Shown here: positions 1 through 6,122 of the stretch, piece by piece
Numbering within the stretch: position 1 is the first letter of the stretch
Layout of the letters: every line of letters starts with the position of its first letter
Origin: Clostridia bacterium
GTDB taxonomy: Bacteria > Bacillota_A > Clostridia > Oscillospirales > Butyricicoccaceae
Assembly: GCA_017421885.1 (NCBI GenBank)
Contig: JAFOHJ010000213.1
Coordinates: forward strand, 1 to 9,037
Length of the DNA stretch: 9,037 nt
Reading direction: 5' to 3'
Made by a program: the position numbers and the translations under genes
Notes under the pieces: model-generated
The model's input: only the letters and a program-made list of their open reading frames with translations
Databases searched by the model: none
Told to the model about the DNA's origin: nothing

Positions 1-10
1 AATGTTTTAT

Positions 11-144
11 GCCTCCCTTGCCTAAAGGGAGGGGGACCGTCGTCAGACGGTGGATGAGGTGACCTGCGGCGAACTTGCTGTAAAGCGCTTCGCGACCCCT
101 CATCAGTCACCTTCGGTGACAGCTTCCCCACGTAGGGGGAAGCC
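11..144. repeat. Palindromic interspersed repeat (MITE-like, four small hairpins)
   Basis: This is a non-coding element built as two inverted arms, each carrying two hairpins. Left arm: CCTCCCTT (12-19) pairs with AAGGGAGG (25-32), and ACCGTC (36-41) pairs with GACGGT (46-51). Right arm: GTCACC (106-111) pairs with GGTGAC (115-120), and GCTTCCCC (122-129) pairs with GGGGAAGC (136-143). The arms are tied together by GATGAGG (53-59) against CCTCATC (98-104). It has the same plan as the element at 1756-1897, so both probably belong to one dispersed family. From memory, similar elements are common in gut Clostridia genomes. No transposase is present. Confidence 0.7.
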
Positions 145-150
145 AGGACC

Positions 151-164
151 TATTCACTATTCAC
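151..164. repeat. Tandem 7-bp repeat, TATTCAC x2
   Basis: Two perfect copies of TATTCAC are followed by a partial third (TATTAA). They lie between the palindromic repeat and the terminator. No function is evident; it may be a slippage-prone spacer. Confidence 0.5.
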
Positions 165-173
165 TATTAATTA

Positions 174-201
174 AAAAAGACCACCCGAAGGTGGTCTTTT
201 T
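174..201 (-). terminator. Rho-independent terminator of the M20 amidohydrolase gene
   Basis: GACCACC (179-185) pairs with GGTGGTC (190-196) around a CGAA loop. Flanking A and T runs extend the stem to 12 bp. Read on the minus strand, the hairpin ends in a U-run and lies 22 bases past the stop codon at 224. It is symmetric and could also stop plus-strand transcription. Confidence 0.88.
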
Positions 202-223
202 GCTATTTAATATTGATTTGAAA

Positions 224-1558
224 TCAGATATTCAGGCCGCCCCATGTCTTGAGGTATTCTTCCTTGGTGAGGGGAGCCTTGTATGCTGCCTTGACCTCGA
301 GAGCCTTCTCGGCGCCGTTGACCAGCAGGTCGATGGCTGTGCATGCCATTGCCTTTGCTGCGTCGACAACTGCCAGGTCGGGACGGCAGATCTCATAGTC
401 TGCGCCGTGGCCTACGCCGCGGGAGCCGCCGACCATCATATGTACCGAGGGGATGATATGTGCAACGTCGGATGCGTCGGTCGAGCCGCCCATGCCGTCG
501 CGGATAACGTGCTCGTCGCCATAGACCAGCTTGAGGTTCTCATAGATGACGTCCTTGAGCTCGACGCTCTCGGTGGGGCACATATAGCCGGGCAGATGTG
601 TGATGATGCACTGAGCGCCCAGAGCATCGGCGCCTGCCTTGAAGGCACGGTCTACCTTAGCGGCTGCAGCGAGGATAGCCTCGGTGTTGTTGCCGCGGAC
701 ATATGTCTCGAGTCTTACATCGGCAGGAACTACGTTAACAAGGTCGCCGCCCTTTGTGATGATGGGATGAACGCGGATATTGTCGTCGTCGAGGAAGGTC
801 TCGCGGTTTGCGTCGACCATCTGGAGGCCGAGCTGAGCAGCCTTAAGGGCATTGACGCCCTGGCTGGGCATTGCGGCGTGAGATTCCTTGCCCAGATACT
901 GGATCAGGCGGCCGACAAAGCCCATACCCTTCATTCCGCCGCCGAGGCCTGCAAATGCCTTGATCTTGCTGCCTTCGCCGTCTTCCGTGTTCCATGTGTG
1001 CTGCATGAACATCATGTCGATATCATCAAATACACCCAGCTTGATGAACTCCTGCTTGCCGCCGAGGAAGGATACCTTGCCCTCGTCGATGAGGCTCTTT
1101 CTGTACTCCAGCTCTACGAATTCCTCGGAGGGTACGTGCATGAGAACTACGTCGCCGTCAAGGTGCTGCATAACTCCCGACTCCATGAGGCCGTATGCAA
1201 CGCCGACTACCGATGCAGCCTGAGCATTATGGCCGCAGCAGTGAGCCGCATGTGTTACGGGGTCGGCTGTAGGATGGTTGGGGACTACAACGGCGTCCAG
1301 CTCGCCCATGATGGCGATCTTGGCCTTATGGTCGCGGCCCTCGACAGGTGTAACGATACCTGTGATGGCAACGCCGTCCTTATACTTAAGTCCCAGCTTG
1401 TCAAGGTGAGCCTTGACCTTACCGGCTGTCTTGAACTCCTTATAACCCAGCTCGGGTTCGTTGAAGATAGATTCTGTGAGCTCGATAAGCTCCTGAGCGT
1501 GGTTATCGATAGCCTCGCAAACGGCCTTCTTCATTTCCTGTACTGTCAAAACAGACAC
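224..1558 (-). CDS. M20D-family amidohydrolase, AbgB-like
   Basis: A zinc-type amidohydrolase of peptidase family M20, most like the AbgB/aminobenzoyl-glutamate utilization and amino-acid amidohydrolase group; the substrate cannot be read from sequence. The catalytic domain shows the family metal signature as HCCGHN (Cys108, His110), the general-base/ligand pair PSEEF (Glu145-Glu146), His187 in MQHTWN, and a late GHG (His384). The inserted dimerisation domain has the usual GKESHAAMPSQGVNAL stretch near residues 223-237. GSTDASDVAHIIP at 358-370 resembles the STDxxDV stretch of AbgB. The length of 444 aa is normal and no signal peptide is seen, so it is probably cytosolic. The longest frame starts at GTG 1558, but the AAAGGAAGTG sequence covering that codon reads as an extended ribosome binding site for TTG at 1549, giving 441 aa. 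It is monocistronic within the window, with its own promoter and terminator. Confidence 0.9.
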   Translation of the reverse strand: MSVLTVQEMKKAVCEAIDNHAQELIELTESIFNEPELGYKEFKTAGKVKAHLDKLGLKYKDGVAITGIVTPVEGRDHKAKIAIMGELDAVVVPNHPTADPVTHAAHCCGHNAQAASVVGVAYGLMESGVMQHLDGDVVLMHVPSEEFVELEYRKSLIDEGKVSFLGGKQEFIKLGVFDDIDMMFMQHTWNTEDGEGSKIKAFAGLGGGMKGMGFVGRLIQYLGKESHAAMPSQGVNALKAAQLGLQMVDANRETFLDDDNIRVHPIITKGGDLVNVVPADVRLETYVRGNNTEAILAAAAKVDRAFKAGADALGAQCIITHLPGYMCPTESVELKDVIYENLKLVYGDEHVIRDGMGGSTDASDVAHIIPSVHMMVGGSRGVGHGADYEICRPDLAVVDAAKAMACTAIDLLVNGAEKALEVKAAYKAPLTKEEYLKTWGGLNI

Positions 1559-1587
1559 TTCCTTTCGTGTTTTATTATGATGACTAA

Positions 1588-1616
1588 ATTATAAGCCTAC
1601 ATGGATAATATTTCAA
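1588..1616 (-). promoter_or_regulatory. Sigma-A-type promoter of the M20 gene
   Basis: On the minus strand a TTGAAA -35 box (complement of 1611-1616) and a perfect TATAAT -10 box (complement of 1588-1593) are separated by exactly 17 bases. The promoter lies about 30 bases upstream of the GTG/TTG start, which leaves a short leader. Confidence 0.82.
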
Positions 1617-1662
1617 CGCAAGCTGTTTTTTTCATATATTTCAACAAACTTTTTTGGTTGAA
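1608..1662. promoter_or_regulatory. Candidate operator: repeated GTTGAAATAT box over and upstream of the -35
   Basis: On the minus strand GTTGAAATAT occurs twice without mismatch, as the complements of 1608-1617 and 1636-1645, 28 bases apart. The first copy overlaps the -35 box. The second is half of an inverted repeat, TTCAAC (1640-1645) against GTTGAA (1657-1662), with an 11-base gap. The spacing and the overlap with the promoter suggest a protein binding region, but no regulator gene is in the window. Confidence 0.4.
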
Positions 1663-1678
1663 GTTTATAATAACAAGT

Positions 1679-1719
1679 GCATCCAAGGCTCCTTTGGGAA
1701 TACCCCGAAGGGCACTTAG
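1679..1719. repeat. 41-bp direct repeat, copy 1 (truncated palindromic element end)
   Basis: This differs from the copy at 1914-1954 by a single base (C versus T at the centre of CCCCGAAGGG). It contains GGCTCCTTTGGGAA, which resembles the left end of the element at 1756-1897, so it looks like a broken-off element end. It runs on into a second CCCCGAAGGG unit at 1727-1736, 24 bases later. Confidence 0.75.
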
Positions 1720-1755
1720 AGAGATGCCCCGAAGGGTGACTGAGAGGGCAGAAAT

Positions 1756-1897
1756 GGCTCCTTTTGAAAGGAGCTGGCGCCCGTAGGGCGACTGAGGTTT
1801 GGCAACACCGTTCTGACGGTTATCTTTGTGCTGCCGTAAGACTGCTGGCCAAACACCCGTCAGGCTTCGCCTGCCACCCTCTTTCCCAAAGAGGGCT
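1756..1897. repeat. Palindromic interspersed repeat, about 142 bp, with inverted arms
   Basis: The two imperfect arms meet at GTTTGGC (1797-1803) and GCCAAAC (1848-1854). The left arm holds GGCTCC/GGAGCT and CGCCC-GTA-GGGCG hairpins followed by GACTGAGG. The right arm holds CAGGC-TTC-GCCTG (1861-1873) and CCCTCTTT-CCC-AAAGAGGG (1877-1895). The centre has ACCGT-TCTG-ACGGT (1807-1820). The reverse complement of the right arm aligns with the left arm hairpin for hairpin. It is a non-autonomous dispersed element or RNA-forming repeat; a minus-strand reading frame across it (1597-1950) is not a gene. Confidence 0.7.
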
Positions 1898-1913
1898 AAG
1901 AAGACGGCTCCCC

Positions 1914-1954
1914 GCATCCAAGGCTCCTTTGGGAATACCCTGAAGGGCACTTAG
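1914..1954. repeat. 41-bp direct repeat, copy 2
   Basis: Matches 40 of 41 bases of 1679-1719 in the same orientation. The two copies bracket the palindromic element at 1756-1897, which fits nested insertion of repeats or a partial duplication of the left end. Confidence 0.75.
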
Positions 1955-1980
1955 GAGCTGGATATAACCTCTATCTTTAT

Positions 1981-2090
1981 GTGAGATCCCGGGGCTCCGC
2001 TGTGCTCCGCTCAGGATGACAATATAGTACGGCGAAAATCTAAAATGTCATTCTGAGTGGAGTGCGCAGCACGGAATCGAAGAATCTCAC
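1981..2090. repeat. 110-bp imperfect palindrome with GTGAGAT/ATCTCAC ends
   Basis: The ends are perfect inverted repeats (GTGAGAT at 1981-1987, ATCTCAC at 2084-2090). The inner arms CTCCGCTCAGGATGACA (2005-2021) and TGTCATTCTGAGTGGAG (2046-2062) pair except for two C/T changes, both compatible with G-U pairing in RNA. The AT-rich centre (about 2022-2045) would be the loop. Repeats of the TGTCATTCTGAG...GAATCTCAC type are, from memory, widely dispersed in bacterial genomes. It lies upstream of the rhamnose operon promoter. Confidence 0.75.
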
Positions 2091-2141
2091 GCCAGTTTTC
2101 CCAAAAGCCACCCCTCCCTGTCCGTCAACCCATATCTCTAC

Positions 2142-2170
2142 TTTACAAATATATAAATTTACCGTAAAAT
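2142..2170 (+). promoter_or_regulatory. Promoter of the HIRAN-FAH-rhaBAD operon
   Basis: TTTACA (2142-2147) and TAAAAT (2165-2170) are 17 bases apart in an AT-rich stretch, 39 bases before the first start codon. The 11-bp palindrome TTTAC-C-GTAAA (2158-2168) overlaps the -10 box and could be an operator. A second possible pair, TTTACC (2158) with TACTAT (2180) and a 16-base spacer, overlaps it, so the exact start of transcription is open. Confidence 0.6.
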
Positions 2171-2209
2171 CAAATCAGGTACTATTTTTAATGTAAAGGA
2201 GTGAGATCA

Positions 2210-2524
2210 ATGCCCGAAGGCACCTTTGTAACGGTGTGCGGCTTCGGCAATTACCGTGGCCCCGAACCCTTTTCCATCGGCAGCCGCTTCATGTGCCGCA
2301 AAGACCCCAATAATCCCCATGACGACGAGGCCATCGTCGTTGTAGACGATAACGGCTCGGTGATAGGCTATCTTGCCAACAGTGCAGTCACCCGTGCAGG
2401 CGGCACCATGTCGGCCTCGCGCCTCTACGACAGGGTGGGCAAGGTCTTCCTCATCGAGGTCTGGTTCACCACACGCACCAAGATAATATGCAAGGTCATA
2501 GATTTTGATTCTATGGCACATTGA
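2210..2524 (+). CDS. Small stand-alone HIRAN-like domain protein
   Basis: A 104-aa protein consisting of little more than one HIRAN-like fold. The family pattern is a polar DPNNPHDDEAIVV stretch (residues 32-44) after a basic strand (RFMCRK), then DDNGSVIGYLANS (46-58) and a C-terminal strand pair ending in ICKVIDF. HIRAN domains in HLTF/Rad5 relatives bind DNA 3' ends or damaged DNA; what single-domain bacterial versions do is unsettled, so no function is assigned. ATG 2210 is preferred over an in-frame GTG at 2201 because AAAGGAG (2195-2201) overlaps that GTG and lies eight bases before the ATG. There is no signal peptide or membrane segment. It is the first gene after the operon promoter, 18 bases before the FAH-family gene, and so probably co-transcribed with rhaBAD. 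Confidence 0.75.
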   Translation: MPEGTFVTVCGFGNYRGPEPFSIGSRFMCRKDPNNPHDDEAIVVVDDNGSVIGYLANSAVTRAGGTMSASRLYDRVGKVFLIEVWFTTRTKIICKVIDFDSMAH

Positions 2525-2542
2525 TATACCGGAGGAAATAAT

Positions 2543-3418
2543 ATGAAGCTTCTTACTTTCAAACTGAACGGCATCGAAACAGTCGGCATCCTCACCGCAG
2601 ACGAAAAGCACGTGATCCCCGTGCAGGAAGCCGGCCTCGGCTATAAGTCCATGCAGGAGCTGATCGAGAATATCACAGACGAAGAAAAGAAGGCGCTTTC
2701 GGCCTGCACCTGCGAGGGTATCGCCCTCGACTCGGTGGAAAAAATGGCTCCCATCCCCCAGCCCAGGCAGGACGTCATCTGCCTCGGCATCAACTATATG
2801 GCCCATGCCGAAGAGGGCGCACGCTATCATAACGAGGCCTTCGGCGGCGAAAGGCCCTTCCCCATCTATTTTTCCAAGCGTGTTAACGAGGCCGTTGCCG
2901 ATGGCGGCATCATCGAAGCCCACCGCGATATCGAAGAGCGCCTCGACTATGAGTCGGAGCTGGTGGTCGTTATCGGCAAGGACGCAAAGAACGTCCCCCA
3001 CGACGAGGCCTATGACTATATCTTCGGCTATACCATCATGAACGACGTTTCGGCCCGCATCCTTCAGACACGCCATAAGCAGTGGTACTTCGGCAAGGGC
3101 CTCGACGGCTTCACCCCCATGGGTCCCTGGATCGTCACCCGCGACGAGTTCCGCGATCCTCCCGGCCTGGGCGTACGCTCTTATGTAAACGGCGAACTGC
3201 GCCAGAACAGCACCACCGATCTGCTTATCTTCGACATCCCCTATGTCATCGCCGAGCTTTCCCGCGGTATGACCCTCAAGGCCGGCACCCTTATCGCCAT
3301 GGGCACCCCCGCAGGCGTAGGCATGGGCTTTGATCCTCCCCGCTTCCTTAATCCCGGCGATGAAGTAGTCTGCGAGATCGAAGGCATCGGCAGGCTGACC
3401 AACATTATCGGTGAATGA
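2543..3418 (+). CDS. Fumarylacetoacetate hydrolase (FAH) family enzyme
   Basis: A 291-aa metal-dependent C-C hydrolase, hydratase or decarboxylase of the FAH superfamily. Residues 1-70 form the variable N-terminal domain. The catalytic fold follows, with LGINYMAHAEE (81-91, His88), the metal ligands in DYESELVVVIGK (Glu137, Glu139) and NDVSAR (Asp168), the WYFGKGLDGFTPMGPW loop (181-196) and GTPAGVGMG (254-262). The length and order are those of the MhpD/acylpyruvase-like group; the substrate is not readable. A strong GGAGG (2531-2535) lies seven bases before the ATG. It sits three bases ahead of rhaB. In the non-phosphorylated L-rhamnose route an FAH-type enzyme splits 2,4-diketo-3-deoxy-L-rhamnonate to pyruvate and L-lactate, so a role on a rhamnose- or deoxysugar-derived keto acid is a reasonable guess, although the dehydrogenases and dehydratase of that route are not here. 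Confidence 0.9.
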   Translation: MKLLTFKLNGIETVGILTADEKHVIPVQEAGLGYKSMQELIENITDEEKKALSACTCEGIALDSVEKMAPIPQPRQDVICLGINYMAHAEEGARYHNEAFGGERPFPIYFSKRVNEAVADGGIIEAHRDIEERLDYESELVVVIGKDAKNVPHDEAYDYIFGYTIMNDVSARILQTRHKQWYFGKGLDGFTPMGPWIVTRDEFRDPPGLGVRSYVNGELRQNSTTDLLIFDIPYVIAELSRGMTLKAGTLIAMGTPAGVGMGFDPPRFLNPGDEVVCEIEGIGRLTNIIGE

Positions 3419-3421
3419 TCC

Positions 3422-4870
3422 ATGAAATACTATCTCGCAATAGATATAGGCGCCTCCTCGGGCAGGCATATCCTCGGCCATATGGAAAACGGCCGCATGG
3501 TGCTTGAGGAAGTGTGGCGCTTTGACAACAAACAGATTCATAAGAACGGCCACGACTGCTGGGATATAGGCAGCCTATGGAAAGGTATTACAGACGGCCT
3601 TAAGGCCTGCAAAGAGCTGGGCAAGATCCCAAGCACCATCGGCATCGACACGTGGGCCGTCGACTTCGTGCTGGTGGACAGCCAAGGCAATATGATAGGC
3701 GATGCCGTTGCCTACCGCGACAGCCGCACCGAGAAGATGGACAGGATCCTCGAGCGATACATCCCTCACACCATGCTTTACAGCCGTACCGGCATTCAGA
3801 AGCAGATCTTCAACACCGTCTATCAGCTCGTCGCCCTCAAGCGCGAGCATCCCGAACAGCTCCAGCAGGCCGATCGCCTTCTGATGATCCCCGACTATTT
3901 CAACTATCGCCTCACCGGCGTAATGCAGAACGAATATACCAATGCCACCTCCACCGGCATGATCTACACCGTCACCAAGGGCTGGGACAAGGGCATCATC
4001 GGCGCTCTTACCCTGCCGTGGAAGCTCTTTAAAGACCCCGTAATGCCCGGCACCGTGCTGGGAGGCCTCACACCCGAGGTTCAGGCCGAAGTCGGCTTCG
4101 ATTCGACGGTCATCCTGCCCGCCACCCACGACACCGGATCGGCCTTCCTTGCCGTTCCTGCCCGCGACGACAACGCAGTCTATCTCTCCAGCGGTACGTG
4201 GAGCCTGCTGGGCGTTGAGAACGACCATGCCATCACCTCGGAGCAGAGCCGACTAAAGAACTTCACCAACGAAGGCGGCGCATGGGGCCGATACCGCTAT
4301 CTCAAAAACATCATGGGCCTGTGGATGCTCCAGTCGGTTCGCCGCGAGCTGAACGGCGAGACCTATGTTGAAGGCAGAGAGCAGCGCACAGCCTCCGAAC
4401 AGCGCTGGACCTTTTCCATGCTCAGCGCAGCGGCCCGCGGAGCCGAAGGCTTCCCGTCGGTGGTGGACGTCAACAAAGACTGTTTCCTCTCGCCCGACAG
4501 CATGACCGAGGCCATAAAGGCCGAATGTGCCGCATCGGGGCAGCAGATTCCCGTAACAGTGGGCGAGCTGGCACAATGCATCTACCACAGCCTTGCCCTC
4601 TGCTATAAAAATGCAATTCTTGAGCTGCAGGAGCTGACCGGAAAGACCTATACCTCCATCAATATCGTCGGCGGCGGCTGTCAGGACGATTATCTCAACG
4701 AGTGCACCGCAAAGGCCACCGGCCTGCCCGTATATGCCGGCCCCGTCGAGGGCACGGCCATCGGCAATCTGCTGGTTCAGATGATCGAAGGCGGCGACCT
4801 TCCCGACCTGCAGACAGCGCGTGACGCCATCCGCAGCAGCTTTGATATAAAGGAGATCGATCCATCATGA
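3422..4870 (+). CDS. rhaB: L-rhamnulokinase RhaB
   Basis: This ATP-dependent sugar kinase of the FGGY family phosphorylates L-rhamnulose at C1, the second step of classical L-rhamnose breakdown in the cytosol. The N-terminal phosphate-binding loop is DIGASSGR (8-15). The sugar-binding stretch IGIDTWAVDFVLVD follows near residue 73. The catalytic base is Asp237 in PATHDTGSA, matching the position I recall for E. coli RhaB. The second phosphate loop is YLSSGTWSLLG (from Tyr254), and the adenosine-binding VGGGCQDDYLNE starts at 416. The 482 aa match the family length. The start lies three bases after the FAH stop with only a weak GGTGA upstream, so translation is probably coupled. Its stop overlaps the rhaA start in ATGA (4867-4870). 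Nothing looks degraded. Confidence 0.97.
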   Translation: MKYYLAIDIGASSGRHILGHMENGRMVLEEVWRFDNKQIHKNGHDCWDIGSLWKGITDGLKACKELGKIPSTIGIDTWAVDFVLVDSQGNMIGDAVAYRDSRTEKMDRILERYIPHTMLYSRTGIQKQIFNTVYQLVALKREHPEQLQQADRLLMIPDYFNYRLTGVMQNEYTNATSTGMIYTVTKGWDKGIIGALTLPWKLFKDPVMPGTVLGGLTPEVQAEVGFDSTVILPATHDTGSAFLAVPARDDNAVYLSSGTWSLLGVENDHAITSEQSRLKNFTNEGGAWGRYRYLKNIMGLWMLQSVRRELNGETYVEGREQRTASEQRWTFSMLSAAARGAEGFPSVVDVNKDCFLSPDSMTEAIKAECAASGQQIPVTVGELAQCIYHSLALCYKNAILELQELTGKTYTSINIVGGGCQDDYLNECTAKATGLPVYAGPVEGTAIGNLLVQMIEGGDLPDLQTARDAIRSSFDIKEIDPS

Positions 4871-6120
4871 GTTATACAGAAGCCAAGGCAAGATATGCTG
4901 CCCTCGGCGTCGATGTCGATGCCGCCATGGATACTCTTAAAAATGTGCCCATTGCCCTCCACTGCTGGCAGGGCGATGACGTAAGAGGTTTCGACACCGA
5001 CCCCAATAAGCCTCTCACCGGAGGCATCCAAACAACAGGCAACTACCCCGGCCGCGCACGCACCTATCAGGAGCTTATGAACGACATCGACAAGGTCATC
5101 TCCCTCGTCCCCGGACAGGTGAAGATGAATCTCCATGCCAGCTATGCCATTTTCGACGAAGAGAACGGCGGCTGGGTCGACCGCGACAAGCTTGAGCCCA
5201 AGCACTTTAAAAAATGGGTGGATTTCTGCAAAGAGCGCGGCCTGGGCTGCGACTTTAACCCCACCTTCTTCTCTCACCCCAAGTGCGACCCCCTTACCCT
5301 CTCCAGCCCCAACGAAGAGACAAGGCGTTTCTGGGTAGAGCACGGCAAGGCCTGCGTACGCATATCCCAGTATCTTGCAGAGGAGCTGGGTCAGCCCTGC
5401 GTAATGAATATATGGGCAGGCGACGGCTTCAAGGACATCCCTGCCGACCGCATCGGCCCCCGCATGAGATACAAGCAGTCCTTTGACGAGATGCTGTCCG
5501 AGCCCTTCGACCCCACCATGGTCTATCCCTGTGCCGAGAGCAAGGTCTTCGGCATCGGTGTCGAGAGCTACACCGTCGGCTCGGCTGAATGGTGCCTCAA
5601 GTATGCCGCTTCCCGCCCCGACTGCATCAGCCTTATGGACAACGGCCACTATCACCCCACCGAGGTGGTGTCCGACAAGATCTCGGCTATGCTCACATAC
5701 GACAAGAAGATGGCCCTCCACGTCACCCGCGGCGTAAGGTGGGACTCGGACCACGTCGTGCTTTTCGACGACGAGACCCGCGAGATCTGCAAGGAGGTCG
5801 TAAGATGCGGCCTCGACCGCGTTTTTATCGCCCTCGACTATTTCGATGCCTCCATCAATCGCGTTTCGGCATGGGTCACCGGCTTCCGCAACCTTCAGAA
5901 GGCGCTGCTTTTCGCCCTGCTGGAGCCTCATGCCGAACTGACAAGGCTCCAGAACGAGAACAACTGGACCAAGCTCATGGTCATGCAGGAAGAGCTCAAG
6001 ACCATGCCCTTCGGAGATATCTGGGATGAATACTGCCGCCGCTGCGGCAAGCCTCAGGACGGCCGGTGGTTCGGCGAGATCGAAAAATACGAATCAGAAG
6101 TTCAGGCAAAGAGAGGCTAA
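4867..6120 (+). CDS. rhaA: L-rhamnose isomerase RhaA
   Basis: Interconverts L-rhamnose and L-rhamnulose, the first step of the pathway; a cytosolic TIM-barrel enzyme that needs Mn2+ or similar metal ions. The family hallmark HCWQGDDV is at residues 32-39. Further conserved blocks are CDFNPTFFSHPK (128-139), NIWAGDGFKDIPADR (181-195), IGVESYTVGS (Glu233), LMDNGHYHPTEVVS (Asp258, His261) and LHVTRGVRWDSDHVV (His285, Asp293, Asp295). Several of these line up with known metal or catalytic positions of the E. coli enzyme with an offset of about nine residues, by memory. At 417 aa it is close to the E. coli length of 419. An AAAGGAG at 4849-4855, still inside rhaB, lies 11 bases before the ATG, which overlaps the rhaB stop by four bases. 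Confidence 0.97.
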   Translation: MSYTEAKARYAALGVDVDAAMDTLKNVPIALHCWQGDDVRGFDTDPNKPLTGGIQTTGNYPGRARTYQELMNDIDKVISLVPGQVKMNLHASYAIFDEENGGWVDRDKLEPKHFKKWVDFCKERGLGCDFNPTFFSHPKCDPLTLSSPNEETRRFWVEHGKACVRISQYLAEELGQPCVMNIWAGDGFKDIPADRIGPRMRYKQSFDEMLSEPFDPTMVYPCAESKVFGIGVESYTVGSAEWCLKYAASRPDCISLMDNGHYHPTEVVSDKISAMLTYDKKMALHVTRGVRWDSDHVVLFDDETREICKEVVRCGLDRVFIALDYFDASINRVSAWVTGFRNLQKALLFALLEPHAELTRLQNENNWTKLMVMQEELKTMPFGDIWDEYCRRCGKPQDGRWFGEIEKYESEVQAKRG

Positions 6121-6122
6121 TT

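Noticed and set aside
50..1594. A 514-codon open frame on the plus strand across the amidohydrolase gene
   Set aside because: It is fully antisense to a gene with clear M20 motifs; its protein has no recognisable domain and is rich in Cys/Leu/Ala/Val as expected from antisense reading of GC-biased codons.
1597..1950. A 117-codon minus-strand frame in the repeat region
   Set aside because: It is made almost entirely of palindromic repeat copies, so the protein repeats itself (KGALDAL/KEPWMRGA) and has no domain; it is also divided by hairpins.
3082..3333. Arg/His/Pro-rich short frames inside the FAH, rha and argS genes
   Set aside because: They are out-of-frame reads of GC-rich genes without ribosome binding sites; the composition is typical of shadows.
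2207..3553. A 448-codon minus-strand open frame across the HIRAN and FAH genes
   Set aside because: It is an antisense shadow of two genes with ribosome binding sites and family motifs; it has no promoter or domain of its own.
4777..5931. Long antisense frame across rhaA, and similar ones across rhaB and rhaD (3575-4228, 6117-6845)
   Set aside because: These are shadows of well-identified enzymes, produced by GC-rich third positions.
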